Shown: piece after piece, positions 6,648 to 28,016 of the stretch | Layout: each line of letters starts with the position of its first letter | Position numbering within the stretch: position 1 is the first letter of the stretch | NCBI RefSeq assembly: GCF_016584105.1 | Contig: NZ_NRSM01000029.1 | Coordinates: 1-43,385, forward strand | Direction of reading: 5' to 3' | Origin: Ectothiorhodospira shaposhnikovii | GTDB lineage: Bacteria > Pseudomonadota > Gammaproteobacteria > Ectothiorhodospirales > Ectothiorhodospiraceae | Length of the DNA stretch: 43,385 nt | The notes under the pieces: generated by a model | Told to the model about the DNA's origin: nothing | Database searches by the model: none | The model's input: the letters and a program-made list of their open reading frames with translations, nothing else | Program-made: the position numbers and the translations under genes

Positions 6648-7631
6648 CTAGTAGCGCGGCGCCCGTTCCCACTCCAGCGAGGTGCGAACGATGAACGCCA
6701 GGTCGTCGTGTCGCGGGGTCCAGCCCAATGTGGCGCGGATTCGGTCCGCCGCGGCCACCAGGCTGGGCGGGTCGCCGGGGCGGCGCGGTTCTTCCCGGAT
6801 GTCCAGCGGCTTGCCGTTCAGGCGCTCCACCGCATCCAGCACTTCCCTGACGCTCAGGCCGTGGCCGTAGCCCACATTGAAGGTGTCCGATTCGCCTCCG
6901 GCGCGGAGGTGTTCCAGGGCCTTGAGGTGGGCGGCCGCCAGATCGCTGACGTGGATGTAGTCGCGCACGCCGGTACCGTCGGGGGTAGGGTAGTCGGTAC
7001 CGAAGATGGAGACATGGGCGCGCTTGCCCACGGCGGCTTCGCAGGCCACCTTGACCAGCAGGGTGGCCTTTGCGGTGGACTGGCCGATGCGACCTTGCGG
7101 GTCGGAGCCGGCGACATTGAAGTAGCGCAGGATGACATGGCGCATTTCGCCGGCGGCGGAGAGATCCCTGAGCATCCATTCGCTCATGAGCTTGGAGGTG
7201 CCGTAGGGGTTGATGGGGGCGGTAGGGCTGTCTTCCCGGGCGATGCCGTCGTGGGGGATGCCGTAGACGGCGGCGGTGGAGGAGAAGACAAAATGCTTGA
7301 CGCCGGCCCGGGCGCAGCATTCCAGCAGGGTGCGGGTGCCGCAGGTGTTGTTGCCGTAGTACTTGAGCGGATCGGCGACGGATTCCGGGACGATGGTGTG
7401 GGCGGCGAAGTGCATGACAGTGTCGATGTCATGCTCGTGCAGGATGCGACTGACCAGGGGCTTGTCGCCGATGTCGCCGATGATCAGTGTGTCCTGGTTG
7501 ACGGCGTCCGCGAAGCCGGTGGAGAGGTTGTCCAGGACGATGACGCGTTCACCGGCCTCGGCCAGCATCAGGGCGGTGTGGCTGCCGATATAGCCGGCGC
7601 CGCCGGTGACGAGAATGGGGCTGTTTGACAT
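6648..7631 (-). CDS. galE: UDP-glucose 4-epimerase
   Basis: Interconverts UDP-glucose and UDP-galactose in the cytoplasm, providing galactosyl donors for polysaccharide synthesis. An extended short-chain dehydrogenase/reductase of 327 aa, slightly shorter than the E. coli enzyme. It has the NAD-binding GGAGYIG (10-16), the catalytic Ser/Thr region FSSTAAVYG (116-124) and the Tyr-x3-Lys pair Y143/K147 in NPYGTSK. The asparagine-containing substrate segment LRYFNVAGSDP is also present. It is transcribed leftward behind ugd, separated by 148 bases filled with REP palindromes. With ugd it suggests an exopolysaccharide role. Epimerisation of N-acetylated sugars instead of glucose cannot be excluded from sequence alone. 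Confidence 0.93.
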   Translation of the reverse strand: MSNSPILVTGGAGYIGSHTALMLAEAGERVIVLDNLSTGFADAVNQDTLIIGDIGDKPLVSRILHEHDIDTVMHFAAHTIVPESVADPLKYYGNNTCGTRTLLECCARAGVKHFVFSSTAAVYGIPHDGIAREDSPTAPINPYGTSKLMSEWMLRDLSAAGEMRHVILRYFNVAGSDPQGRIGQSTAKATLLVKVACEAAVGKRAHVSIFGTDYPTPDGTGVRDYIHVSDLAAAHLKALEHLRAGGESDTFNVGYGHGLSVREVLDAVERLNGKPLDIREEPRRPGDPPSLVAAADRIRATLGWTPRHDDLAFIVRTSLEWERAPRY

Positions 7632-7653
7632 GGCAATCCCTGTGATCCTTCAT

Positions 7654-7773
7654 GTGGGAGCGGCTCCTGGCCGCGAAGGGTTTTGTGCCTGTTGATGTGT
7701 TGCCACTCGCCGGCGAGGCCGGCTCCCACTGGGCTTGCTCGTCTTGCGTGGGAGCGACCCCTGGCCGCGAAAG
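7654..7773. repeat. Cluster of three REP-type palindromes between ugd and galE
   Basis: Unit 1 is GTGGGAGCGGCTCCTGGCCG at 7654-7673 and continues to 7680. Unit 2 lies inverted at 7707-7729 and starts TCGCCGGCGAGGCC. Unit 3 starts GTGGGAGCGACCCCTGG at 7748 and ends near 7773. The GTGGGAG head and the complementary GC-rich core are typical of REP sequences recalled from Pseudomonas and relatives. Unit 3 ends 6 bases beyond the ugd stop. The cluster may stabilise or attenuate the ugd-galE transcript. Confidence 0.85.
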
Positions 7774-7779
7774 GGGTCA

Positions 7780-9117
7780 TCAGGCCTGGATGGACCGGCC
7801 CCGGCCGATGGCGTAATAGGCAAACCCCATGTCTTCCAGGTGCCGTGGCTCGTAGAGGTTGCGACCGTCAAAGATGGTCGGGGTCTTGAGCTGCCTGCGG
7901 ATCAAATCGAAGTCCGGGCTGCGAAAGACGTTCCATTCGGTGACGATGGCCAGTGCATCGGCGCCTGTCAGGGCCTCCTCATGGTCTTCGCACAGGGCCA
8001 GGTCCGGGCGCTCACCGTAGATGCGAGCGCATTCCTCCATGGCCACCGGGTCGTGGGCGCGGACGTGGACGCCGGCATCCCACAGTGCTTCCATCAGGGT
8101 GCGGCTGGAGGCCTCGCGCATGTCATCCGTGTTGGGTTTGAAGGAAAGGCCCCACAGGGCGATGGTGCGGCCCTTGAGGTCGCCGTCGAAGTGGGTGCGG
8201 ATTTTGTCGAACAGACGTTCTTTCTGGCGCTCATTCACGTCCTCCACGGCGGCCAGCAGCTGGGCCTTGAAACCCACCTGGCGGGCGGTGCGTTCCAGGG
8301 CCTTCACGTCCTTGGGGAAGCAGGAACCGCCGTAGCCGCAACCGGGATAGATGAAGTGGTAGCCGATGCGCGGGTCGGAGCCGATGCCCTGGCGCACATG
8401 CTCGATGTCGGCGCCCAGTTTTTCCGCCAGGTTGGCCAGTTCGTTCATGAAGCTGATCTTGGTGGCCAGCATGGCGTTGGCGGCGTATTTGGTCAGTTCC
8501 GCCGAGCGGATGTCCATGGCCATGACCCGATCATGATTGCGGTTGAAGGGGGCATAGAGGGCACGCATGAGTTCGGCGGTGCGCGGGTTGTCGGTGCCGA
8601 CGATGATGCGGTCAGGCTTCATGAAGTCGTCGATGGCAGCCCCTTCCTTGAGGAATTCCGGGTTGGAGACCACATCGAAGTCCACCTGGGAACCACGCTG
8701 GGCCAGGGTGTCGGTGATGGCCGCCTTGACCTTGTCGGCGGTGCCCACGGGGACGGTGGACTTGTTCACCACGATGCGGTACTCGCTCATGTTGTCGGCG
8801 ATGGCGCGGGCCACGGCCAGTACGTGGCTCAGGTCGGCTGAACCGTCTTCGTCGGGTGGGGTGCCAACCGCGATGAACTGAAACAGCCCGTGCCTGACCC
8901 CTTCCGTCGGGTCCAGGGTGAAAGCGAGGCGCCCGGCGGCGGCGTTTTCGGCTACAAGATCATCCAGGCCGGGCTCGTAGATGGGGATCTCGCCGCGCTT
9001 GAGGCGTTCGATCTTGTCGGGGTCGATGTCCACGCACAGGACATGGTTGCCCACTTCCGCCAGGCAGGCGCCCGTGACCAGTCCTACGTAGCCGGAGCCG
9101 TATATGGTGACCTTCAT
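7780..9117 (-). CDS. ugd: UDP-glucose 6-dehydrogenase
   Basis: Oxidises UDP-glucose to UDP-glucuronate with two NAD+, feeding uronic-acid-containing polysaccharide synthesis. Full length at 445 aa. The N-terminal NAD-binding motif is GSGYVG (7-12), followed by YEPGLDDL near 47-54. The catalytic cysteine is Cys266 in [12 protein letters not shown], and Lys210 in [10 protein letters not shown] matches the conserved active-site lysine. The C-terminal UDP-binding domain holds [14 protein letters not shown] and GRNLYEP. It is encoded upstream of galE on the same strand. The ATG at 9117 has AGGGG about 12 bases upstream. It could serve the exopolysaccharide pathway suggested by the exosortase-type ligase. 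Confidence 0.95.
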   Translation of the reverse strand: MKVTIYGSGYVGLVTGACLAEVGNHVLCVDIDPDKIERLKRGEIPIYEPGLDDLVAENAAAGRLAFTLDPTEGVRHGLFQFIAVGTPPDEDGSADLSHVLAVARAIADNMSEYRIVVNKSTVPVGTADKVKAAITDTLAQRGSQVDFDVVSNPEFLKEGAAIDDFMKPDRIIVGTDNPRTAELMRALYAPFNRNHDRVMAMDIRSAELTKYAANAMLATKISFMNELANLAEKLGADIEHVRQGIGSDPRIGYHFIYPGCGYGGSCFPKDVKALERTARQVGFKAQLLAAVEDVNERQKERLFDKIRTHFDGDLKGRTIALWGLSFKPNTDDMREASSRTLMEALWDAGVHVRAHDPVAMEECARIYGERPDLALCEDHEEALTGADALAIVTEWNVFRSPDFDLIRRQLKTPTIFDGRNLYEPRHLEDMGFAYYAIGRGRSIQA

Positions 9118-9235
9118 GATCGTGCGATTCCCCTGATGTGGATCTTTGAGTCAATCGGGCATCGTAGCAAAGGCCTGTGATGACTTCATTAAGGAAACGC
9201 TCCCCTTCCTGCGCCGATTCCCCGAGACATTCACC

Positions 9236-9331
9236 TCATTCCCGCGAAAGGCTCACTGCGTCGCTCCCGCGAAAGCGGGAGTCCATGGGCGCTCAACCCA
9301 CGACTGGATTCCCGCTTTCGCGGGAATGACG
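9236..9331. repeat. Palindromic dispersed repeat, copy B (partly decayed)
   Basis: The same family as the element at 2577-2652: CATTCCCGCGAAAG (truncated, from 9236), CTCCCGCGAAAGCGGGAG (9264-9281) and the complete outer arm ATTCCCGCTTTCGCGGGAAT (9308-9327) followed by GACG. It lies between the ugd start and the tRNA promoter. No coding potential or transposase is seen. Confidence 0.8.
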
Positions 9332-9390
9332 AATCCATTGCGTGGTCCGATGTGAGCGGCCGGGAATTTTGCCTTAATTGAAATTAGTGC

Positions 9391-9419
9391 TTGACAGTGG
9401 GGCCGCTCATGCGAATAAT
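9391..9419 (+). promoter_or_regulatory. Strong sigma70 promoter of the tRNA-tuf operon
   Basis: A perfect -35 TTGACA (9391-9396), a 17-base spacer and -10 AATAAT (9414-9419). An AT-rich stretch at 9365-9388 could be an UP element, and the GC-rich CACCGGC after the -10 is the discriminator type linked to growth-rate and stringent control of stable RNA. The first product is tRNA-Tyr at 9437. Confidence 0.85.
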
Positions 9420-9436
9420 CACCGGCTTTCACCCCT

Positions 9437-9521
<85 letters not shown>

Positions 9522-9687
9522 GATTCCTGGTCCCGGCGTTCACTGGTTTTGCAGTATGAGGTGGCGCCGGGTTTCCTTCCTGAGTCAGGGAAGGTGATGT
9601 GTTTTACTTGGCGTCCCGTCTTTCGGGTTTGTAGCGGGCGGGTGCCGGCAAGGCGACTGAGTGGCGCTACCGGCAGTGCGGGGTTCC

Positions 9688-9761
<74 letters not shown>

Positions 9762-9782
9762 ACAGCATAGTTATAGAGTCCG

Positions 9783-9858
<76 letters not shown>

Positions 9859-9904
9859 ACGTATATTTTTTGTAAAGCAAGAACTTCAACCGGGGTGCTA
9901 GACC

Positions 9905-11095
<1,191 letters not shown>

Positions 11096-11162
11096 GCAGT
11101 AAGAAGTGCTGGCGGAATCATCCGCCGAGGCGATACAATCGTCTGGCTGCATCGGCTTGAGT

Positions 11163-11190
11163 CCGGCGCCCGAAATCGGGCGCCGGGTTT
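11163..11190 (+). terminator. Hairpin after tuf, possible weak terminator
   Basis: A perfect GC-rich stem CCGGCGCCCGA (11163-11173) pairs with its complement (11176-11186), followed by GTTTAAAT. The T-run is short, so it may only attenuate transcription from tuf into tRNA-Trp, secE and nusG, or act as a processing signal for the tRNA. Confidence 0.5.
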
Positions 11191-11225
11191 AAATCGAAAG
11201 GCGATTCGCTTGTATCGGTTGTTAC

Positions 11226-11301
<76 letters not shown>

Positions 11302-11346
11302 TCTCTCGCAGGCAGTTGCGATTGCAACCGGGTCAAGTTCTATCCC

Positions 11347-11715
11347 ATGGCAGGTAAAGCGGAAGTAGAAGGTGCCGGTTTCGATACCGTCAAGCTGCTG
11401 GCAGCCGTTGGGCTGCTGGTGGCGGGCGTCGTCGGCTTTTATTGGTTCTCGGACGGGTCGACGCTCCTCCGCGTCCTGGGTCTGCTGGCAATCAGCGGGG
11501 TGGCGGTGGGTATCGTGTTCACCACTGCCAAAGGCCGGGCGCTGGCGGGTTTCCTCCAGGATTCACGCACGGAAGTGCGCAAGATGGTCTGGCCCACCCG
11601 GGTCGAGACCCTGCAGACTTCTCTGGTCGTCCTGGCTGTGACCATCCTTGTGGCGATCATGTTGTGGCTGATCGACATGCTGTTGGGGTGGTCGATTCGC
11701 GAATTCATCCGCTGA
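11347..11715 (+). CDS. secE: Preprotein translocase subunit SecE
   Basis: Essential small subunit of the SecYEG channel in the inner membrane. 122 aa with three membrane helices (about 13-31, 38-55 and 92-113), as in E. coli and unlike the single-helix form of many bacteria. The conserved cytoplasmic amphipathic segment and hinge appear as SRTEVRKMVWPTRVET. The ATG at 11347 is taken because the frame upstream reads through tRNA-Trp; the ribosome binding site is weak. nusG starts 17 bases after its stop. The SecY partner is encoded at 36816. Confidence 0.95.
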   Translation: MAGKAEVEGAGFDTVKLLAAVGLLVAGVVGFYWFSDGSTLLRVLGLLAISGVAVGIVFTTAKGRALAGFLQDSRTEVRKMVWPTRVETLQTSLVVLAVTILVAIMLWLIDMLLGWSIREFIR

Positions 11716-11732
11716 GCAATTAGGAAGTCAAG

Positions 11733-12266
11733 ATGGCCCTGCGTTGGTATGTCGTGCATGCATATTCCGGTTTCGAGAATCAGGTGAAGCGCTCCCTCAA
11801 GGAGCGCGTTGCCCGTTTTGACATGCAGGACAAGTTCGGGGACATCCTCGTGCCCACCGAGGAAGTGGTGGAGATGCGCGACGGGCAGAAGCGCAAGAGC
11901 GAGCGCAAATTCTTCCCCGGCTACGTCCTGGTTCAGATGGAAATGGACGAAGATACCTGGCACCTCGTGAAGAGCGTGCCCAAGGTGCTGGGTTTCATTG
12001 GCGCCAATGCTGATCGTCCCACGCCCATTTCCGACAAAGAAGCGGATGTCATTCTGCAGCGCATGCAGGAAGGCGCGGAGAAACCGCGTCCCAAGGTCTT
12101 GTTCGAGCCCGGCGAGGTGGTCCGGGTGACCGATGGCCCCTTCAACGACTTCAATGCCGTCGTCGAAGAGGTGAACTACGACAAGAACCGCCTGCTGGTG
12201 GCTGTGCAGATTTTTGGCCGCTCCACGCCCGTGGAGCTGGAGTTCCATCAGGTCGAGAAGGTCTAG
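11733..12266 (+). CDS. nusG: Transcription termination/antitermination factor NusG
   Basis: Binds the RNA polymerase clamp with its NGN domain (begins [19 protein letters not shown]) and links to Rho or ribosomal S10 through the C-terminal KOW domain ([19 protein letters not shown], about residues 125-143). 177 aa, close to the 181 aa of the E. coli protein. It forms a pair with secE and is followed by a strong terminator-like hairpin before rplK, which would separate the secE-nusG unit from the L11 operon. Confidence 0.97.
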   Translation: MALRWYVVHAYSGFENQVKRSLKERVARFDMQDKFGDILVPTEEVVEMRDGQKRKSERKFFPGYVLVQMEMDEDTWHLVKSVPKVLGFIGANADRPTPISDKEADVILQRMQEGAEKPRPKVLFEPGEVVRVTDGPFNDFNAVVEEVNYDKNRLLVAVQIFGRSTPVELEFHQVEKV

Positions 12267-12287
12267 GTCTGCTGGAAGCATCGAATC

Positions 12288-12325
12288 GCGGCAGGACCCG
12301 GGGTGCCCGGGTCCTGCCGCTTTTC
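12288..12325 (+). terminator. Rho-independent terminator after nusG
   Basis: A perfect 15-bp stem GCGGCAGGACCCGGG (12288-12302), loop GTG, complementary arm (12306-12320) and TTTT. It lies between nusG and rplK. Since no strong promoter was found in the 50 bases before rplK, some readthrough or an overlooked promoter is required. Confidence 0.8.
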
Positions 12326-12373
12326 CTCAGGGGAGCCGCAAGGCGCTAGTACCCATACTCAGGAGTTCATGTC

Positions 12374-12805
12374 ATGGCTAAGAAAATCGAAGCTTACATC
12401 AAGCTTCAGGTGGCCGCCGGTAAGGCCAATCCCAGTCCCCCCGTCGGCCCCGCGCTGGGTCAGCGCGGTGTGAACATCATGGAATTCTGCAAGGCCTTCA
12501 ATGCCCAGACCCAGAATCTGGAGCCGGGCCTGCCGATTCCCGTGGTGATCACTGTCTATTCCGACCGTTCTTTCACCTTCATCACCAAGACCCCGCCGGC
12601 TTCCGTGCTGCTGCGCAAGGCCGCTGGTGTGCCCAAGGGCTCCGCCACCCCCAATACCGTCAAGGTGGGCAAGGTGACCCGCGAGCAGGTGGAAGAAGTC
12701 GCCCGTACCAAGATGCCCGACCTGACCGCCGCGGATCTGGATGCCGCCGTGCGTTCCATCGCCGGCAGTGCGCGCAGTATGGGTCTTGACGTGGAGGGCG
12801 TGTGA
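12374..12805 (+). CDS. rplK: 50S ribosomal protein L11
   Basis: Builds the GTPase-associated centre on 23S rRNA together with L10 and L7/L12, and is needed for RelA activation. 143 aa, nearly the length of the E. coli protein (142). The N-terminal domain carries the proline-rich [20 protein letters not shown] (16-35), and the C-terminal RNA-binding domain includes [10 protein letters not shown] and the terminal SARSMGLDV. The stop is one base before the L1 start, so the two are translationally coupled. In related bacteria L1 represses this mRNA at a site near the rplK start. Confidence 0.98.
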   Translation: MAKKIEAYIKLQVAAGKANPSPPVGPALGQRGVNIMEFCKAFNAQTQNLEPGLPIPVVITVYSDRSFTFITKTPPASVLLRKAAGVPKGSATPNTVKVGKVTREQVEEVARTKMPDLTAADLDAAVRSIAGSARSMGLDVEGV

Positions 12806-12806
12806 G

Positions 12807-13502
12807 ATGGCAAAGCTGAGCAAGCGCATGCGGGCGATCCGCGAGAAGGTCGAGCCGGGCAAGATGTATCCGGTGTCCGAGGCCCTTCAACTGCTGAAGG
12901 ACACGGCTTCCGCCAAGTTCAGTGAATCCGTGGACGTGGCCGTGAATCTGGGTGTGGACCCGCGTAAGTCCGACCAGGTGGTGCGTGGTTCCACCGTGCT
13001 GCCCAACGGCACCGGCAAGACCGTGCGCGTGGCCGTGTTCACCCAGGGTGCCAATGCCGATGCCGCCCGCGAGGCCGGCGCCGACGTCGTGGGCATGGAT
13101 GATCTGGCCGCCGAGGTGAAGGCCGGCAATCTGAACTTTGACGTGGTGATCGCCAGCCCCGACGCCATGCGCGTGGTGGGTCAGCTGGGCCAGATCCTGG
13201 GTCCCCGCGGTCTGATGCCGAATCCCAAGGTGGGTACGGTGGCCGCCGACGTGGCCGGCGCGGTGAGGAATGCCAAGGCCGGTCAGGTGCGCTATCGCAC
13301 CGACAAGGGCGGAATCATCCACTGCACCATCGGCAACGTGAGCTTTGAGCCCAAGGCGCTGGAAGAAAACCTGATGGCGTTGCTGGGTGACCTGATGAAG
13401 GCCAAGCCGTCCGCCGCCAAGGGTGTGTACATGAAGCGGGTGACCGTTTCCACCACCATGGGCCCCGGCGTTCCGGTGGATCAGGGTTCGCTGGCGCTGT
13501 AA
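12807..13502 (+). CDS. rplA: 50S ribosomal protein L1
   Basis: Forms the mobile L1 stalk near the E site and is the usual translational repressor of the L11 operon. 231 aa, about the E. coli length (234). It begins [15 protein letters not shown] and contains the family signature around [14 protein letters not shown], with the C-terminal domain I half returning at [20 protein letters not shown] at 12807 is one base from the rplK stop with no room for an independent initiation region. A 279-base gap with a palindrome and the L10 leader follows. Confidence 0.98.
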   Translation: MAKLSKRMRAIREKVEPGKMYPVSEALQLLKDTASAKFSESVDVAVNLGVDPRKSDQVVRGSTVLPNGTGKTVRVAVFTQGANADAAREAGADVVGMDDLAAEVKAGNLNFDVVIASPDAMRVVGQLGQILGPRGLMPNPKVGTVAADVAGAVRNAKAGQVRYRTDKGGIIHCTIGNVSFEPKALEENLMALLGDLMKAKPSAAKGVYMKRVTVSTTMGPGVPVDQGSLAL

Positions 13503-13512
13503 TGGCATCAAG

Positions 13513-13538
13513 CCCCTCTCCCGCTGGCGGGAGAGGGG
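13513..13538. repeat. Palindrome between rplA and rplJ
   Basis: CCCCTCTCCCGC (13513-13524) pairs with GCGGGAGAGGGG (13527-13538). No T-run follows directly, although TGTTTTAG comes 10 bases later. The core CTCTCC...GGAGAG recurs at 43129-43145, so it is likely a small dispersed palindrome; it may also reduce readthrough from rplA. Confidence 0.65.
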
Positions 13539-13589
13539 TGTGTAAGTGTTTTAGTTTGGGTGGGACTGCCGGCGCAAGCCGGTATCCGT

Positions 13590-13660
13590 CCAAGACCGCA
13601 GGCGTCCCGGTTGTCGGGACTTAATGGAAGCATCAGGTCCGCCTGCGCAGACGGTGTCTC
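13590..13660 (+). promoter_or_regulatory. L10 leader: autoregulatory RNA element before rplJ
   Basis: The sequence fits the L10(L12)4 binding leader known from E. coli. The arm CGCAGGCG (13597-13604) pairs with CGCCTGCG (13640-13647), flanked by GACC on the left and CAGACGGTG on the right, the conserved kink-turn context. Inside is a hairpin GTCCCG-GTTGT-CGGGAC (13604-13620) followed by TTAATGGAAG, like the ACTTAAT of the E. coli leader. It lies 122 bases upstream of the rplJ start and should repress rplJL translation when L10 is in excess. Confidence 0.8.
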
Positions 13661-13781
13661 CCGATTCAGGTTCTTCCTGCTGAGGGTACGCCGTAAAGGT
13701 AGTCGAGGGGTTTGTTGCCCCCCGGCTTTATCACTCAGCGTCATCGGCGCAAGCCCTTGACGTCAAACAGGAGGTATATCC

Positions 13782-14312
13782 GTGGCACTGAATCTCGAAG
13801 ACAAGAAGGCGATTGTCTCTGAGGTCGCTGCGGTGGCCGCCAGCGCTCATTCAGCCGTTGCGGCTGAATATCGCGGGCTCTCCGTGGGCGAGATGACCGA
13901 GCTGCGCAAACTGGCGCGTGAGTCCGGCGTCTACCTGCGGGTGGTGAAGAACTCCCTTGCCCGTCGTGCGGTCGAGGGGACCGATTTCCAGTGCATGCAG
14001 GAAGGCATGGTCGGACCCCTGGTCCTGGCCTTCTCCCAGGAAGATCCGGGTGCCGCTGCAAGACTGGTCAAGGACTTTGCCAAGAGCCACGCGAAGCTGG
14101 AGTGCAAGATGGTGTCCGTGGGTGGACAGCTGCTGGGTCCGGGCGAACTGGATCGTCTGGCCAGCATGCCGACCCGCGACCAGGCCATCAGCCTGCTCAT
14201 GGCTGTCATGAAGGCGCCGCTCGACAAGTTCGCGCGCACCCTCAACGAAGTCCCGGGCAAGTTCGTTCGCACTGTGGCCGCCATTCGCGACCAGAAACAG
14301 GCGGCTGCCTGA
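13782..14312 (+). CDS. rplJ: 50S ribosomal protein L10
   Basis: Anchors the L7/L12 dimers to the ribosome and, as L10(L12)4, represses its own mRNA through the leader upstream. 176 aa. The N-terminal RNA-binding domain (MALNLEDKKAIVSEV ... RVVKNSLARRAVEG) is followed by the long C-terminal helix for L12 binding (ISLLMAVMKAPLDKFARTL). Initiation is at GTG with a strong AGGAGG 9 bases upstream. rplL follows after 48 bases, consistent with the need for several L12 per L10. Confidence 0.98.
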   Translation: MALNLEDKKAIVSEVAAVAASAHSAVAAEYRGLSVGEMTELRKLARESGVYLRVVKNSLARRAVEGTDFQCMQEGMVGPLVLAFSQEDPGAAARLVKDFAKSHAKLECKMVSVGGQLLGPGELDRLASMPTRDQAISLLMAVMKAPLDKFARTLNEVPGKFVRTVAAIRDQKQAAA

Positions 14313-14360
14313 GTACATTTTTGAACCGAATCGGGTATCACACCCTCTTAGGAGTTAACC

Positions 14361-14738
14361 ATGGCTGTTTCGAAAGAAGAAATCCTGGAAACCATTTCCA
14401 ACATGACCGTCCTGGAAATCGTTGATCTGATTTCCGCGATGGAAGAGAAGTTCGGCGTGAGCGCCGCTGCCGCCGTGGCCGCCGCCCCCGTGGCTGCCGC
14501 TGGTGGTGAAGCTGCTGCCGAGGTCAAGGACGAGTTCGACGTCGTCATGACCAGCTTCGGCGCCAACAAGGTCAACGTGATCAAGGTCATCCGCGGTCTG
14601 ACCGGTCTGGGTCTGAAGGAAGCCAAGGACATGGTCGAATCCGCTCCCGCCACCGTGAAGGAAGGCGTGAACAAGGACGAAGCCGAAAAGATCAAGAAGG
14701 AACTGGAAGAAGCCGGCGCCAGCGTCGAACTCAAGTAA
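14361..14738 (+). CDS. rplL: 50S ribosomal protein L7/L12
   Basis: The stalk protein that recruits and stimulates translational GTPases, present in four or more copies. 125 aa. An N-terminal dimerisation domain (to about 32) is followed by an Ala/Gly/Pro-rich hinge (about 34-52) and the C-terminal factor-binding domain with [25 protein letters not shown] precedes the ATG by 8 bases. A hairpin between this gene and rpoB may lower downstream RNA polymerase expression relative to L7/L12. Confidence 0.98.
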   Translation: MAVSKEEILETISNMTVLEIVDLISAMEEKFGVSAAAAVAAAPVAAAGGEAAAEVKDEFDVVMTSFGANKVNVIKVIRGLTGLGLKEAKDMVESAPATVKEGVNKDEAEKIKKELEEAGASVELK

Positions 14739-14786
14739 GGCGTTGGTCTGGTCTTTGTTTCGCGACCTGGTCGCGTGACACCCGGG

Positions 14787-14811
14787 GGCTGGCGGTGATA
14801 CACCGCCGGCC
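14787..14811 (+). promoter_or_regulatory. rplL-rpoB intercistronic hairpin (attenuator or processing site)
   Basis: GGCTGGCGGTG (14787-14797), loop ATA, CACCGCCGGCC (14801-14811), 11 pairs with one G-U, followed by TCTTGCTGCTTGCT. The E. coli counterpart of this gap holds a partial terminator and an RNase III site; similar control here is inferred. Confidence 0.5.
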
Positions 14812-14879
14812 TCTTGCTGCTTGCTCCACTTCACCCCGCACACAAGGGTGGCGTGTCGATTCTAGTGTGAGGAATCACA

Positions 14880-18962
<4,083 letters not shown>

Positions 18963-18975
18963 GCCAGGACCACAT

Positions 18976-19005
18976 GACGGGGGCGGACCTTCCGTCCGCC
19001 CCGTC
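18976..19005 (+). other. rpoB-rpoC intercistronic hairpin
   Basis: GGGGCGGAC (18980-18988), loop CTTCC, GTCCGCCCC (18994-19002), extended by GAC/GTC after a single bulged G. No T-run follows, so it is an mRNA structure and not a terminator. Confidence 0.55.
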
Positions 19006-19049
19006 GGGCAATCAGGACGTGTCCGCTCCGACTCAATCGAGGTGAATCG

Positions 19050-23276
<4,227 letters not shown>

Positions 23277-23314
23277 TGCAGCAGTCTTTTGGTGGTGAGA
23301 AGGGCCGTCATGTC

Positions 23315-23343
23315 TTGACACTGACGGGCCCTCTGCCTAACAT
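23315..23343 (+). promoter_or_regulatory. str operon promoter
   Basis: A perfect -35 TTGACA (23315-23320), a 17-base spacer and -10 TAACAT (23338-23343). It lies between rpoC and rpsL; the expected start near 23350 is just before a terminator-like hairpin, so the mRNA leader would begin with that hairpin. Confidence 0.75.
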
Positions 23344-23353
23344 ATCGCACCCT

Positions 23354-23388
23354 CGACAGGCCGGTAGGTCCGGCCTGTCGTTGTTTTT
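23354..23388 (+). terminator. Rho-independent terminator after rpoC, inside the rpsL leader
   Basis: A perfect 11-bp stem CGACAGGCCGG (23354-23364) with loop TAGGT and complementary arm (23370-23380), followed by TTGTTTTT. It ends the rpoBC transcript but lies downstream of the str promoter. Confidence 0.8.
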
Positions 23389-23408
23389 GGGCTAGGAGAA
23401 ACGCTTTC

Positions 23409-23786
23409 ATGGCAACAATTAACCAGTTAGTGCGCAAGCCGCGCAAGCGCCCGACGGAAAAGAGCAACGTGCCGGCCCTGGAGGCCTGCCCGCAGAAGCG
23501 TGGCGTGTGTACACGTGTCTATACCACCACGCCGAAGAAGCCGAACTCCGCGCTGCGTAAGGTCGCTCGTGTGCGCCTGACGAACGGTTACGAGGTCTCC
23601 AGCTACATCGGTGGTGAAGGTCACAACCTTCAGGAACACTCGGTGGTGCTCATTCGTGGTGGTCGTGTCAAGGATTTGCCGGGTGTGCGCTATCACACGG
23701 TTCGTGGCAGCCTGGATACCCAGGGTGTACAGAACCGTAAGCAGGCTCGCTCCAAGTACGGCGCCAAGCGTCCCAAGAAGGCCTAA
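23409..23786 (+). CDS. rpsL: 30S ribosomal protein S12
   Basis: Decoding-centre protein and streptomycin target. 125 aa (E. coli 124). The invariant [16 protein letters not shown] and [20 protein letters not shown] carry the two lysines whose change gives streptomycin resistance; both are wild type, so sensitivity at this site is predicted. The residue aspartate in VKDLPG is the usual methylthiolated position. AGGAG precedes the ATG. It heads the str operon. Confidence 0.99.
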   Translation: MATINQLVRKPRKRPTEKSNVPALEACPQKRGVCTRVYTTTPKKPNSALRKVARVRLTNGYEVSSYIGGEGHNLQEHSVVLIRGGRVKDLPGVRYHTVRGSLDTQGVQNRKQARSKYGAKRPKKA

Positions 23787-23797
23787 GGGCTCGTTGA

Positions 23798-24274
<477 letters not shown>

Positions 24275-24316
24275 GGCAACCGGCGGTCAGAAACAAGACT
24301 TTTCGAGGTAATACAA

Positions 24317-26416
<2,100 letters not shown>

Positions 26417-26470
26417 AGATCGGCCTGATCGGACGTCACCAGATTCGAATATTGAAGGGGTAATACTAAG

Positions 26471-27661
<1,191 letters not shown>

Positions 27662-27666
27662 GCATC

Positions 27667-27981
27667 ATGGCAGCCAAGCAGAGAATCCGTATTCGCCTCA
27701 AGGCCTTCGATCATCGTCTGATCGATCGTTCCGCCAGTGAGATCGTGGAAACCGCGAAGCGTACCGGTGCCCGTGTGAAGGGCCCGATCCCGCTGCCGAC
27801 CAAGATGGAAAGCTTTACCGTGCTGATTTCTCCGCACGTCAACAAGGACGCCCGTGATCAGTACGAGATCCGTACCCACAAGCGCCTGATGGACATCATG
27901 GACCCCACGGACAAGACCGTGGACGCCCTGATGAAGCTGGATCTGGCCGCTGGCGTGGATGTGCAAATAAAGCTTAACTAG
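27667..27981 (+). CDS. rpsJ: 30S ribosomal protein S10
   Basis: A 30S head protein and, as NusE, the partner of NusB and NusG in antitermination. 104 aa. The signature [20 protein letters not shown] and the loop [20 protein letters not shown] are intact, and the C-terminal half ends VDVQIKLN. It starts 5 bases after tuf, coupling the str and S10 clusters, and is followed by a 132-base structured gap before rplC. In E. coli the regulatory leader lies in front of rpsJ instead. Confidence 0.98.
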   Translation: MAAKQRIRIRLKAFDHRLIDRSASEIVETAKRTGARVKGPIPLPTKMESFTVLISPHVNKDARDQYEIRTHKRLMDIMDPTDKTVDALMKLDLAAGVDVQIKLN

Positions 27982-28002
27982 CCGCAATAGTTGTGGCATA
28001 AT
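27974..28002 (+). promoter_or_regulatory. Candidate internal promoter before rplC
   Basis: TTAACT (27974-27979, overlapping the rpsJ stop), a 17-base spacer and CATAAT (27997-28002); 4 of 6 and 5 of 6 consensus matches. It is plausible because the gap that follows is unusually long for this cluster. Confidence 0.35.
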
Positions 28003-28016
28003 TGTTGGCTTTCCAT

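Noticed and set aside
7654..7773. Insertion sequence or CRISPR array
   Set aside because: Units are palindromic, unevenly spaced and in mixed orientation; there is no transposase frame, no regular spacers and no cas gene in the window.
18976..19005. Terminator between rpoB and rpoC
   Set aside because: The hairpin is followed by a GC-rich sequence without a T-run, and rpoC needs the same transcript.
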